Source of the DNA: JACQAI01 sp035507915
GTDB lineage: Bacteria; Pseudomonadota; Alphaproteobacteria; Elsterales; Elsteraceae
Direction of reading: 5' to 3'
Length of the DNA stretch: 50,510 nt
NCBI GenBank assembly: GCA_035507915.1
Contig: DATJNS010000358.1
Span: 1 to 50,510, forward strand
This document shows, in pieces, positions 19,180-27,739 of this stretch; the stretch's first letter is position 1, and every line of letters starts with the position of its first letter. The notes under the pieces are model-generated. The model was not told where the DNA came from. It did no database searches and saw nothing but the letters and a program-made list of their open reading frames with translations. Both the position numbers and the translations under genes were made by a program.

Positions 19180-20339
19180 GGCAGCGAGGCGCGCAGGCCT
19201 TCGATGATGCGGTCCTGGGTCGTCTCGTCGAGATAGGCGTGCATCGGCAGGCTCATCACGCGCGCGGCAACCGCCTCGGTGACCGGCAGGCCGCCGGGTA
19301 CGACGGGGTAGCGCGCGTAGGGCTCCTGGCGGTGCAGCGGCCGCGGATAGTAGATCATCGACGGGACGCCGCGCGCCTTCAGTCGCTCGACCACGGCGTC
19401 GCGATCGTCGACCTCGATGGTGTAGCACGCCCAGATCGAGGTCGCGCCGGCACGCAGGCGCGGCACCGCGACCAGGCCGTCCAGCGCCGCCGCGTAGCGC
19501 GCCGCGACGCGCTCGCGCGCGATCAGCTCGTCGTCGTAGATCCTGAGCTTCTCCAGCAGCACCGCGGCCTGGATCGTATCCATGCGGCCGTTGATGCCGA
19601 TGCGCACGTTCTCGTACTTGTCGCGGCCCTGGCCGTGAACCCGGAGCGAGCGCAGCACCTCGAGCAGCCCGTCGTCGTTGAGGAAGATCGCGCCGCCGTC
19701 GCCGTAGCAGCCGAGCGGCTTGGCCGGAAAGAACGAGGTCGCCGCGAAGTCGCCGAGCGCGCCGACCCGGCGGTTGTCGAGCCGGGCGCCGAAGCTCTGG
19801 GCGGCGTCGGCCAACACCCACAGCCCGTGGCGCCGCGCGATCGCCTCGATCTCGGGATAGCGCGCCGGCTGGCCGAACAGATCGACCGGCATCACGCCGC
19901 GCGGCGTGAGGCCGCTGCCCGCGATCCCGGCGATCGCGGCCTCGAGGCTCGCCGGCGCCATGTTGAAATCGTCGCGCCCGACATCGACGAACACCGGCGT
20001 CGCGCCGACCAGCGCCACCACCTCGGCGCTCGCCGCGAACGTGAAGGACGGGCAGAACACCGCGTCGCCCGGTCCGCAACCGTTGGCCATCAGGAGCAGC
20101 ATCAGGGCGTCGGTGCCGCTGCCGCAGGTGACCGCGTGCTTGACGCCGCAATAGGCCGCGAGCCGATGTTCGAGCTCGGCGATCTCCGGGCCCATGATGA
20201 ACTGGCCGTGCGCCAGCACGCGCGCGATCGCACGCTCGACCTCGCCGGCGATGCGCCGGCGCTGGGCCTGCAGATCGATGAACGGGATGGGCGGAGGAGC
20301 GGCAGGCGCGGCGACGGAACGGGAAACGGCCGGCGACAT
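19176..20339 (-). CDS. DegT/DnrJ/EryC1/StrS family aminotransferase
   Basis: A PLP-dependent sugar aminotransferase of about 387 residues. IPFIDLQAQRRRI opens the conserved region; HAVTCGSGTDALML, FCPSFTFAASAEVV, and ATSFFPAKPLGCYGDGGAIF hold the PLP site, with the Schiff-base Lys in FFPAKPLG near residue 207. GINGRMDTIQAAVL and YYPRPLHRQEPY are the usual substrate region. The closest style is WbpE-like UDP-3-amino-sugar synthesis. ATG 20339 and an immediately preceding GTG (20342) are both possible starts. It is the first gene of an aminotransferase-oxidoreductase-glycosyltransferase run. Confidence 0.9.
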   Translation of the reverse strand: MSPAVSRSVAAPAAPPPIPFIDLQAQRRRIAGEVERAIARVLAHGQFIMGPEIAELEHRLAAYCGVKHAVTCGSGTDALMLLLMANGCGPGDAVFCPSFTFAASAEVVALVGATPVFVDVGRDDFNMAPASLEAAIAGIAGSGLTPRGVMPVDLFGQPARYPEIEAIARRHGLWVLADAAQSFGARLDNRRVGALGDFAATSFFPAKPLGCYGDGGAIFLNDDGLLEVLRSLRVHGQGRDKYENVRIGINGRMDTIQAAVLLEKLRIYDDELIARERVAARYAAALDGLVAVPRLRAGATSIWACYTIEVDDRDAVVERLKARGVPSMIYYPRPLHRQEPYARYPVVPGGLPVTEAVAARVMSLPMHAYLDETTQDRIIEGLRASLP

Positions 20340-20480
20340 CACGAGACCTGGATCATGTCGGGATCATTTTGCGGCGCAGCATGCTGAAGCGGGCGCATCC
20401 TGGTCCAGCGCACGGGAGAATGCAACCGCACCGCGCTACCCCGTGCGCCGATCCGCGCGCGTCGCGTCGGCGGCCTTGCG

Positions 20481-20509
20481 TTGGCAAGCCTCCGGCGGCC
20501 GTGTAGGTT
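20481..20509 (+). promoter_or_regulatory. Putative promoter for the D-aminoacylase operon
   Basis: TTGGCA (five of six), 17 bp, TAGGTT (three of six), placed 34 bp ahead of the ATG. The arrangement fits typical GC-rich alphaproteobacterial housekeeping promoters. Sequence match only. Confidence 0.4.
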
Positions 20510-20542
20510 GGCCGCGCCGCCTCGAAGCTCTCGCGAGACCCC

Positions 20543-22048
20543 ATGTCGACCTCGCCGATTCGCGCCGATCTGATCATTCGCAACGCCCGCCTGATCGACG
20601 GCACGGGCGCGCCGCCGGTCGACGGCGACCTCGCGGTGACGGGCGTTCGCATCGTCGGACTCGGCGCCTTGCCCGGCGCGACGGCGGCGAGCGAGATCGA
20701 TGCGCGCCGCAAGGTCGTGGCGCCGGGCTTCATCGACCCGCACACCCACGACGACAACCTGCTGCTCAGCGATCCCACGATGGCGCCCAAGGTCAGCCAG
20801 GGCGTCACCACCGTGATCGCCGGCAATTGCGGCATCAGCCTCGCGCCGCTGACACTCGCCGGCGCGCCGACGCCGCCGCTCGATCTCCTGGGTGACCAAA
20901 GGAACTTCGGATTCCCACGCTTCGCCGACTATCTCGGGCGCCTCGACGCGGAGCCGCCGGCGATCAACGCGGCGTTCCTGGTCGGCCACATGACCCTGCG
21001 GGTCGGTTGCATGGACCGCTTCGACCGCCCGGCCACGCCGGACGAGATCGCGACCATGCAGCGCCGCCTCGACGACAGCCTGGCGGCGGGCGCGATCGGC
21101 TTCTCGACCGGCCTCTATTACAAACCGAGCGCGGCGGCGCCGACCGAGGAGGTAATCGATCTGGCGAAGATCGCGCGTCAGCGCGGCGGCCTCTACGTCA
21201 CCCACATGCGCAACGAGGACGACCGCGTGATGACGGCGCTCGACGAGAGCTTCGCGATCGGACGCGAGGCCGAGCTGCCGGTCGTGATCTCGCACCACAA
21301 GGTGATCGGGCGGCGCAATTTCGGCCGCAGCGCCGAGACCCTGCCCTTCATCGCCGAGCGCGCGCGCCGGCAGCCGATCGGCTTCGACGTCTATCCCTAC
21401 ATCGCCTCGTCGACCGTGCTCAGCGTCGACCGCTTCAAGGCGAGCGAGCGCATCATCGTCACCTGGTCGAAGGCGCGGCCCGAGGTCAGCGGGCGCGACC
21501 TCGCCGACATCGCGCGCGAGATGAACTGCTCGATCGAGGACGCCGCGGCGGCCCTGCAGCCGGCGGGCGCGATCTACTTCATGATGGACGAGCGGGACGT
21601 GCAGCGCGTGCTGAGCTCCGAGCACGCCATGGTCGGCTCCGACGGGTTGCCGCACGACGTGTTCCCGCATCCGCGGCTGTGGGGCACCTTCCCGCGCGTG
21701 CTTGGCCACTATTCGCGCGACCTCGCGCTGTTCCCGCTGCACGAGGCGGTGCACAAGATGACCGGTCTGACGGCGGCGAACTTCGGCCTGCGCGACCGCG
21801 GCGTGCTGCGCGTCGGCGCATTCGCCGACCTCGTGCTGTTCGATCCCGAGACGGTGATCGACCGCGCGACCTTCGAGAAACCGACGCAGCCGGCCGCCGG
21901 CATCGAGCTCGTGATGGTCAACGGCCGTCCCGTGTGGCGCGACGGCGCGCCCACCGGCGCGCGGCCGGGCCGCGCGCTGCGGCGCGCCGAGCTCGAGCGG
22001 CCGATGGGCGGCTGGCGACCGGGCGCCGGCGCCGCGCCGGCGTTCTAG
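20543..22048 (+). CDS. N-acyl-D-amino-acid deacylase (D-aminoacylase)
   Basis: The 501-residue amidohydrolase-superfamily enzyme hydrolyses N-acyl-D-amino acids to the free D-amino acid and acid. GFIDPHTHDD contains metal ligands His67 and His69; AGNCGIS has Cys96; His221 (VTHMRNED) and His251 (ISHHK) follow; GSDGLPHD late in the chain supplies the catalytic Asp. This series matches the Alcaligenes D-aminoacylase zinc site (Cys96, His220, His250, as I recall) nearly residue for residue. The gene is followed 16 bp later by diaminopropionate ammonia-lyase, so released D-amino acid may pass to it. Confidence 0.92.
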   Translation: MSTSPIRADLIIRNARLIDGTGAPPVDGDLAVTGVRIVGLGALPGATAASEIDARRKVVAPGFIDPHTHDDNLLLSDPTMAPKVSQGVTTVIAGNCGISLAPLTLAGAPTPPLDLLGDQRNFGFPRFADYLGRLDAEPPAINAAFLVGHMTLRVGCMDRFDRPATPDEIATMQRRLDDSLAAGAIGFSTGLYYKPSAAAPTEEVIDLAKIARQRGGLYVTHMRNEDDRVMTALDESFAIGREAELPVVISHHKVIGRRNFGRSAETLPFIAERARRQPIGFDVYPYIASSTVLSVDRFKASERIIVTWSKARPEVSGRDLADIAREMNCSIEDAAAALQPAGAIYFMMDERDVQRVLSSEHAMVGSDGLPHDVFPHPRLWGTFPRVLGHYSRDLALFPLHEAVHKMTGLTAANFGLRDRGVLRVGAFADLVLFDPETVIDRATFEKPTQPAAGIELVMVNGRPVWRDGAPTGARPGRALRRAELERPMGGWRPGAGAAPAF

Positions 22049-22064
22049 GCGTCCGTCGCGACGC

Positions 22065-23267
22065 ATGACCCGGCCGTTCGCGCTGTTCCACAATCCGCTG
22101 GCGCTGCCCGACGCGCCCTATGGGCGTGCGCAGGACACGATCATGAGCGCCGCCGATCACCAGGCCGCGTTCGACGAGATCACGCACTGGCCGGGCTACG
22201 CACCGACACCCTTGCTGCCGCTCGACGACGTCGCGCGTGCGCTCGGCCTCGCCGCGGTGCACTACAAGGACGAAGGCGGCCGCTTCGGGCTCGGCAGCTT
22301 CAAGGCGCTCGGCGGCGCGTACGCCGTGCGCCAGCATCTGGCGCGCCTGCTGGCGGCCGAGCTCGGTCGTCCGGTCGCGACGCAGGAGCTGCTCGACGGC
22401 CGGCACCGTGCGCTGACGCAGGCCGTCACGGTCGCGACGGCGACCGACGGCAATCACGGCCGCTCGGTCGCGTGGGGCGCGCAGCTGTTCGGTTGCCGCG
22501 CCGTGATCTACATCCACCAGGAGGTCAGCCCCGGGCGCCAGGCGGCCATCGAGCGCTACGGCGCGACGGTCGTGCGCACCCCGGGCGTGTACGACGATTC
22601 GGTGCGCCGGTGCGCCGCCGACGCCGCCGCCAACGGCTGGACCGTGGTGTCGGACACCTCCTACGAGGGCTACCGCGAGATCCCGCGCACGGTGATGCAC
22701 GGCTACACCGTGATGGTCGAGGAGGCGCTGCGGCAATCGTCCGAGCCGCCGACCCACGCGTTCGTCCAGGGCGGCGTCGGCGCGCTGCCGGCCGCGGTCG
22801 CCGGGCATCTGTGGCAACGCGCGCCCGGGCGGCGGCCGCGCGTCGTGGTCGTCGAGCCGGAGCGCGCGGCCTGCCTGTTCGCCACGGCGCGCGCCGGCAA
22901 GCCGACCGCGGTCACCGGCAAGCTCGACACCATGATGGCCGGTCTCGCCTGCGGCGAGGTCTCGCCGCTCGCCTGGGACATGCTGATGCGCGCGGCCGAC
23001 GATTTCATGACCATCCCCGACGCGGCGGCGATCGACGCGATGCGGCTGTTGGCCGCCCGCCGGCCGCCCGTGGTCGCCGGCGAATCGGCGGTCGCCGGCT
23101 TGGCGGCGCTGCGCGCCGCGGCCGCCGACGACGCGGCACGCCGCGCGCTCGGACTCGACGCGAGCAGCCGCGTGCTGCTGTTCGGCAGCGAGGGCGCCAC
23201 CGACCCGGTGCTCTATGAGCGCATCGTCGGGCATGCGCCCGACCGGGTCGCTCGCGCGTTGACGTAG
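22065..23267 (+). CDS. dpaL: Diaminopropionate ammonia-lyase
   Basis: A 400-residue fold-type II PLP enzyme that cleaves D- or L-2,3-diaminopropionate to pyruvate and two ammonia. EGGRFGLGSFKALGGAYAV contains the PLP Lys80; TATDGNHGRS (about 125-134) contains the Asp expected to act as base on the D-isomer; SDTSYEGYREIPRTVMHGY is highly diagnostic for this family (YgeX). The Gly-rich QGGVGALPAAV binds the cofactor phosphate. It is almost certainly in one operon with the D-aminoacylase upstream (16-bp gap), hinting at catabolism of an acylated diaminopropionate or broader D-amino-acid use. Confidence 0.92.
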   Translation: MTRPFALFHNPLALPDAPYGRAQDTIMSAADHQAAFDEITHWPGYAPTPLLPLDDVARALGLAAVHYKDEGGRFGLGSFKALGGAYAVRQHLARLLAAELGRPVATQELLDGRHRALTQAVTVATATDGNHGRSVAWGAQLFGCRAVIYIHQEVSPGRQAAIERYGATVVRTPGVYDDSVRRCAADAAANGWTVVSDTSYEGYREIPRTVMHGYTVMVEEALRQSSEPPTHAFVQGGVGALPAAVAGHLWQRAPGRRPRVVVVEPERAACLFATARAGKPTAVTGKLDTMMAGLACGEVSPLAWDMLMRAADDFMTIPDAAAIDAMRLLAARRPPVVAGESAVAGLAALRAAAADDAARRALGLDASSRVLLFGSEGATDPVLYERIVGHAPDRVARALT

Positions 23268-23290
23268 GGGCTGAACCGCGGGGGACCACC

Positions 23291-23656
23291 ATGAGGCGGA
23301 CGGTGGCGCGGCGCGTCGGCTGGGTGGGCGTCGGCTGGGCCGCCGTCGCCGGCCTCGCGCTGGCGCAGGCGCCCGTGCCGACAGGCGACCCGACGTCGAT
23401 CGTCGTGCGCTATCACGAAGCCGCGCGCGCCGCCGAGCTGTGCGCCGACAAGAAATTCACCCGGGCCGAGCAGGACCGGCTGGCGGTGATGGTCGGCCAG
23501 GCAACCCGGTACCAGCTGCCGGTCGGCGACGAGCTGATCGCGATTCGCTCGGCGCGCGCCGAGATGGAGGCGCGCATCCACTCCACCGGTTGCACCGACC
23601 CCTTGGTCGCTGACGCGCTGCGCTTCTACGACCAGTTCAAGAACCAGCTGCGCTGA
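23291..23656 (+). CDS. Small secreted protein of unknown function (121 aa)
   Basis: The protein has a signal peptide (Arg-rich start, GWVGVGWAAVAGLALAQA) and a mature part of about 95 residues, mainly helical, with Cys51 (AAELCADKKF) and Cys101 (STGCTDP), which could form a disulfide. The cluster AAELCADKKF..EQDRL resembles small uncharacterised alphaproteobacterial periplasmic proteins, but I cannot name a family. It starts 23 bp after dpaL and could be its operon tail. Confidence 0.65.
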   Translation: MRRTVARRVGWVGVGWAAVAGLALAQAPVPTGDPTSIVVRYHEAARAAELCADKKFTRAEQDRLAVMVGQATRYQLPVGDELIAIRSARAEMEARIHSTGCTDPLVADALRFYDQFKNQLR

Positions 23657-23680
23657 TCTGTCGCGTCGCCCGTCGCGGGG

Positions 23681-24466
23681 TCAGCCGCCGGCGCTGGCGA
23701 CGAGCGCGGTGTCGCGAATCGTCCAGAAGGTGAGCCGCCGCTCGATCCGCGCACAGACGGCGTACATCGCCACGCCCATGGCGCCGATGACGATCAGCCC
23801 GGCGAACACCAGCGGGACCTCGAAGCGGGCGCCGGCGGCGATGATCAGCGCGCCGACGCCGCGATTCGACGCGATCGTCTCGGCGATCACCGCGCCGACG
23901 AAGGCCAGCGTGATCGCGATCTTCAGGGACGCGAAGAAATACGGCATCGAACCCGGGATGCCGACTTTGACCAGAATCTGCAGCCGGCGCGCGCCGAGCG
24001 AGCGCAGCACGTCGGTCAGCTCCGGCTGGATCGTCGCCAGCCCGGTCGCGACGTTGACGACGATGGGGAAGAACGACACCAGGAACGCGGACAGGATCGC
24101 GGGCACCGTGCCGACACCGAACCAGATCACCAGCACGGGCACGACCGCCACCTTGGGGATGCTGTTGAAGCCGATCAGGACCGGATAGAGCCCCTTGTAG
24201 ACCAGGCGCGACGAGCCGATCAGCACGCCCAGCGCGAGCCCGACCGCGACCGCGATCGCGAACCCCCCGAGCGTCGTGCCCAGGGTGTAGGCGGCCTGGG
24301 CCGCCAGGTCGGGCCCCTGGAGCACCAGGGCGCGCGCGACCAGGCTGGGCGGCGGCAGGATGAAATCGGGGATCGCGGCGAGGCGGCACGCCGCCTCCCA
24401 GACAGCCAGGGCGGCCAAGCCGGCCAGCCACGGCGTCAGGCGGCGCGACAGGGTTCGGCGGGCCAT
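23681..24466 (-). CDS. ABC transporter permease, SsuC/TauC/NrtB-like
   Basis: A 261-residue inner-membrane permease with about six helices. VLIGFNSIPKVAVVPVLVIWFGVG and the EAA-type loop SLGARRLQILVKVGIPGSMPYFFASLKIAI (about 155-185) mark the nitrate/sulfonate/taurine/riboflavin-precursor permease family. Normally it works with an ATPase and a periplasmic binding protein, but no such genes are adjacent, so its partners must be elsewhere. The substrate is undetermined. A TATAAT lies about 46 bp upstream on the minus strand. Confidence 0.88.
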   Translation of the reverse strand: MARRTLSRRLTPWLAGLAALAVWEAACRLAAIPDFILPPPSLVARALVLQGPDLAAQAAYTLGTTLGGFAIAVAVGLALGVLIGSSRLVYKGLYPVLIGFNSIPKVAVVPVLVIWFGVGTVPAILSAFLVSFFPIVVNVATGLATIQPELTDVLRSLGARRLQILVKVGIPGSMPYFFASLKIAITLAFVGAVIAETIASNRGVGALIIAAGARFEVPLVFAGLIVIGAMGVAMYAVCARIERRLTFWTIRDTALVASAGG

Positions 24467-24794
24467 TTCGCGATCCTTACAGTTCTCGTCAAATCTTTGG
24501 TTTCGCTAAACATTATACAAAAAGCATTCGACTCGACCGCGCGCGATTAGCCGCAAGTTGCTAAACTTAGGAATCACGGAACACGGCGCAACGAAGCTGG
24601 CTCTGCCGCGTTTTCTATGCGAGATTATCTACTGGATCGCGGTGATAGTAATGCAGGAGTTCCCGCAGCCTACGGACCGGCCGACGCCGGCTCCCTGGGA
24701 TGAGTCCGGCAGGGCGGAGGGACGGCAGGGCGCCGATCCCGCAGCGCAGGAAGACGGGTCTGCGCGGCTCGCCCCACTCGATCGGAGCAGACCC
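24467..24794. other. AT-richer intergenic region with divergent promoters
   Basis: A 328-bp gap between the divergent permease and response-regulator genes. Bases 24480-24660 are far richer in A+T than the rest of the window. On the minus strand a perfect TATAAT occurs at 24512-24517. The reading frame open from 24558 into the response regulator has no family-like residues before ATG 24795, so I treat this part as leader. No RNA gene was recognised. Confidence 0.6.
24512..24517 (-). promoter_or_regulatory. TATAAT -10 box for the ABC permease gene
   Basis: A perfect -10 hexamer on the minus strand, 46 bp before the permease ATG. The -35 region is poor, so an activator may be needed. Confidence 0.45.
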
Positions 24795-25442
24795 ATGCAG
24801 ATTCTGATTGCGGACGACCACTCGCTGTTTCGCGACGGGCTGCGCCACGTGCTCTCGACCCTGGCCGACGACGTGACCGTGCTCGAGGCCGGGACACTGC
24901 AGGAGGCGATCGACCTGATCGAGCGCACCAAGCACGTCGACCTCATCATCGTCGACCTGGCGATGCCCGGCATGGAGAGCCCGGCGAGCCTCGCCCAGGT
25001 CAAGACGATCGCGCCCGGCACGCCGGTCGTCGTGATCACCGCGTCGGAGGATCAGCACGACGTGCGCGCGGCGCTCGAGGCGGGCGCCAGCGGCTACATC
25101 CCCAAATCGGTGCGCGGCCAGATCATGCTGTCGGCCTTGCAGCTCGTGCTGGTCGGCGGCGTCTACGTGCGGCCGCTCGCGCTCGACGTCTCGATGCCCG
25201 GCTCCTTCAGCCGCACCGACGCGGCGACCTCGGCGCGCATCCGCTCGCTGTTGACCGAGCGCCAGATCGACGTCCTGCGCCTGTTGGCCGAGGGCAAGCC
25301 GAACAAGGAGATCGCGCGCACGCTCAATCTTGCCGAGGGCACCGTGCGCGTCCACGTCAACGCGGTGCTCAAGGCGCTCAGCGCGCGCAACCGCACCGAG
25401 GCGGCGCTCGCCGCGCGCAGCGCCGGATTGTCGTCGTTCTAG
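24795..25442 (+). CDS. LuxR/NarL-family response regulator
   Basis: A 215-residue two-domain regulator. The receiver domain (1-120) has Asp7/Asp8, phospho-acceptor Asp54 (IIVDLAMPG), VVVITASED and the Lys of YIPKSV. The output domain (about 150-212) is a LuxR-type helix-turn-helix: LTERQIDVLRLLAEGKPNKEIARTLNLAEGTVRVHVNAVLKAL. ATG 24795 follows GGAG at good spacing and starts exactly at the receiver fold. No histidine kinase is adjacent, so it is an orphan whose partner and targets are unknown. Confidence 0.92.
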   Translation: MQILIADDHSLFRDGLRHVLSTLADDVTVLEAGTLQEAIDLIERTKHVDLIIVDLAMPGMESPASLAQVKTIAPGTPVVVITASEDQHDVRAALEAGASGYIPKSVRGQIMLSALQLVLVGGVYVRPLALDVSMPGSFSRTDAATSARIRSLLTERQIDVLRLLAEGKPNKEIARTLNLAEGTVRVHVNAVLKALSARNRTEAALAARSAGLSSF

Positions 25443-25498
25443 CCGCCCGGCTCGACCACGCACCGGCCATCGGGCTCGACGGACAGGCGCGATAGACG

Positions 25499-26668
25499 GT
25501 GCCGGCCGATCTGAGCAACCGGTTCGGCCGCGCGATGCGCGGCGATTTCTGCCTCGACGAGGACGTCGCCTTCCTCAATCACGGGTCGTTCGGCGCGACG
25601 CCGCGGGTCGTGCTGGCGGCGCAGCAGCGCTGGCGCGACGCGATGGAGCGCCAACCCGTGCGCTTCATGGGTCGACTGTTGCCGCCGGGGCTCGATGCGG
25701 CGCGCGCGGCGCTCGCCGGCTTCATCGGCGCCGACCCCGCCGATCTCGCGTTCGTCGAGAACGCCAGCGCCGGCGTCAACAGCGTGCTGCGCTCGCTCGC
25801 CTTCGCGCCCGGCGACGAGATCCTGGCGACCGCCCTCGGCTATCCCGCGGTGCTCAACGCCGCGCGCTACGTCGCCGAGCGCAGCGGCGCGCGGCTCGTC
25901 ACGGTCGAGCTCGCCCTGCCCATCACCGATCCCGCGACGATCCGCAGCGCGATCGCCGCCGCGCTGACGCCGCGCACGCGCCTCGCGATCCTCGATCACG
26001 TCACCTCGGCGAGCGCGTGCGTCATGCCGATCGCGGAGCTGATCGAGGACTGCCGGCGCTCTGGCGTGCCCGTGCTGGTCGACGGCGCGCACGCGCCCGG
26101 CATGCTGCCGCTCGCGCTCGATCGCCTGGGCGCCGACTGGTACACGGGCAACTGCCACAAATGGCTGTTCGCACCCAAGGGCGCGGCGTTCCTCCACGTG
26201 CGGCGCGATCGGCGCGACGCACTGCATCCGCTGGTGATCTCGCACGGGCTGAACAAGGGTCTGCACGCCGAGTTCGACTGGCCGGGCACGCGCGATTTCA
26301 CCGCCTGGCTCGCGATCGCCGACGGCGTGGCGTTCCATCGCGACCACGGCTCGGACGCGGTCCGCGACCACAACCGCCGGCTCGCGGGCGCGATGGCGGC
26401 CGAGCTCGCGGCGCACTGGGGCACCGAGCTGGCGGTCGCGCCCGCCATGCTGGGCTCGATGGCGACCGTGCGCGTGCCGCGCTTCGGTCCGGCGACTCCG
26501 GAACAGGCGAGCGCGCTGCACGACCGCCTGATCGACGACTACCGCGTCGAGGTTCCGGTATGGGCGCTCGGCGACTCGCTGTGGCTCAGGATCTCGGCGC
26601 AGATCTACAACGAGCGCGACGACTACGAGCGCCTCGCCCGGGCGGTGCGCGAGATCGCCGGACGCTAG
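25499..26668 (+). CDS. Class V aminotransferase-family PLP enzyme
   Basis: A 389-residue fold-type I PLP enzyme. FLNHGSFGATPR at 26-36, VENASAGVNSVL (about 86-97), VDGAHAPG with Asp195 and His198, and TGNCHKWLFAPKG with Schiff-base Lys221 are all present. This subgroup is usually annotated isopenicillin N epimerase-like or cysteine desulfurase-like aminotransferase class V; the actual reaction is not predictable. The GTG start at 25499 leaves a short N-terminus, in line with homologues. It is isolated between the response regulator and a convergent Bug binding-protein gene. Confidence 0.85.
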   Translation: MPADLSNRFGRAMRGDFCLDEDVAFLNHGSFGATPRVVLAAQQRWRDAMERQPVRFMGRLLPPGLDAARAALAGFIGADPADLAFVENASAGVNSVLRSLAFAPGDEILATALGYPAVLNAARYVAERSGARLVTVELALPITDPATIRSAIAAALTPRTRLAILDHVTSASACVMPIAELIEDCRRSGVPVLVDGAHAPGMLPLALDRLGADWYTGNCHKWLFAPKGAAFLHVRRDRRDALHPLVISHGLNKGLHAEFDWPGTRDFTAWLAIADGVAFHRDHGSDAVRDHNRRLAGAMAAELAAHWGTELAVAPAMLGSMATVRVPRFGPATPEQASALHDRLIDDYRVEVPVWALGDSLWLRISAQIYNERDDYERLARAVREIAGR

Positions 26669-26671
26669 GCT

Positions 26672-27649
26672 CTATTGCGCCGCCATGTGGTTGGCGCGGA
26701 TGACCTCGCCCCACAGCTCGATCTCGCGCTTGAGCAGCGCGGCCGCCGCTTCGGGGGTTTCCTGGTCGTCCGGATATCGATCCATGCCGCCGTCGGCGTA
26801 GGTCTTCAGCAGCTTGGGATTGGCCAGCGCGGTGCGCAGCGCGGCGTTCAGCTTGTCGATGATCGGACGCGGCGTGCCCGCGGGCGCCAGCAGCATGTGC
26901 CAGAAATCGACATTGGCCTTCTTGTAGCCGAGCTCGTCCATGGTCGGCAGATCGGGCAAGCCCGCGAAGCGCTTCTGCCCGACGACGGCATAGGCTTTCA
27001 GCTTGCGGTCATGGACCAGGGGATTGGCGACCACGGCCGATATCGGGCTCAGATCGACTTGGCCGGCCAGCAGGTCGATCAGCGCGGGACCTGCGCCGCG
27101 ATAGGGCACCTGCGTCACCTTCACGCCGAGCTCCTGCATGATCAGCACGTCGACCAGATTGCCGTAGGAGCCGACGCCGGGATGGCCGACCTTGATGGTC
27201 TGGCCGGGTTGCTTCATCCAGCTCAAGAGCTCCTTGAAGTCGTTGGGCGGCAATGTCGGACGGCCGGCAAGGGTCACGGCGGCGGTGTTGACCAGGCCGA
27301 TCGGGGCAAAGTCCTTCCCGGCGTCGAACGTGCGGTTGGGATACAGCGTCATGCCCGCCGCCAGCGCGTCCTGGTGCAGGAGGATGGTGTAACCGTCGGG
27401 CTCGGCATGGGCCGCTCTGGCGGCGGCGATCATGCCGCCGGCGCCGCCGAGATTCTCGATCACGATCGTTTGTCCGAGCGCCTTCTGCATCGGATCCTGG
27501 ATGATGCGCGCCGTCGCATCGTCGGCGCCGCCCGGCGGGAACGCCACCAGCATCGTGACCGGACGGTCGGGATAGCTCGCCGCCGAAGCGACGCTTGCCG
27601 CGAAGCACACGGCGGCGATCGATGGCGCGAACGCACGTATGATTCTCAT
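26672..27649 (-). CDS. Bug-family (TctC-like) periplasmic substrate-binding protein
   Basis: The 325-residue protein has a signal peptide (MRIIRAFAPSIAAVCFAASVASA) followed by YPDRPVTMLVAFPPGGADDATARI, the hallmark start of Bug/TctC receptors, then IENLGGAGGMIAA, PDGYTILL and VPYRGAGPALIDLLAGQVDL. Such proteins capture organic acids or related molecules for TTT transporters. No tctA/tctB genes are nearby, so it is an orphan receptor, as is common in this family. A very strong ribosome-binding site (GGGGGAGG) precedes the ATG. Confidence 0.92.
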   Translation of the reverse strand: MRIIRAFAPSIAAVCFAASVASAASYPDRPVTMLVAFPPGGADDATARIIQDPMQKALGQTIVIENLGGAGGMIAAARAAHAEPDGYTILLHQDALAAGMTLYPNRTFDAGKDFAPIGLVNTAAVTLAGRPTLPPNDFKELLSWMKQPGQTIKVGHPGVGSYGNLVDVLIMQELGVKVTQVPYRGAGPALIDLLAGQVDLSPISAVVANPLVHDRKLKAYAVVGQKRFAGLPDLPTMDELGYKKANVDFWHMLLAPAGTPRPIIDKLNAALRTALANPKLLKTYADGGMDRYPDDQETPEAAAALLKREIELWGEVIRANHMAAQ

Positions 27650-27739
27650 GATCCTCCCCCAGGCTGTTTATGTGTTGCCTCGACGCTTCGACCGCGTCTT
27701 GACGCATCCCTAACGCGACTTCGTTTACCGTTCTCCTCG

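Noticed and set aside
24558..24794. N-terminal extension of the response regulator
   Set aside because: The receiver fold begins at ATG 24795 with GGAG before it; the upstream part has no family-like sequence.
27694..27705. Palindrome GCGTCTTGACGC near the Bug gene
   Set aside because: Short and isolated; in this GC-rich DNA it is expected by chance.
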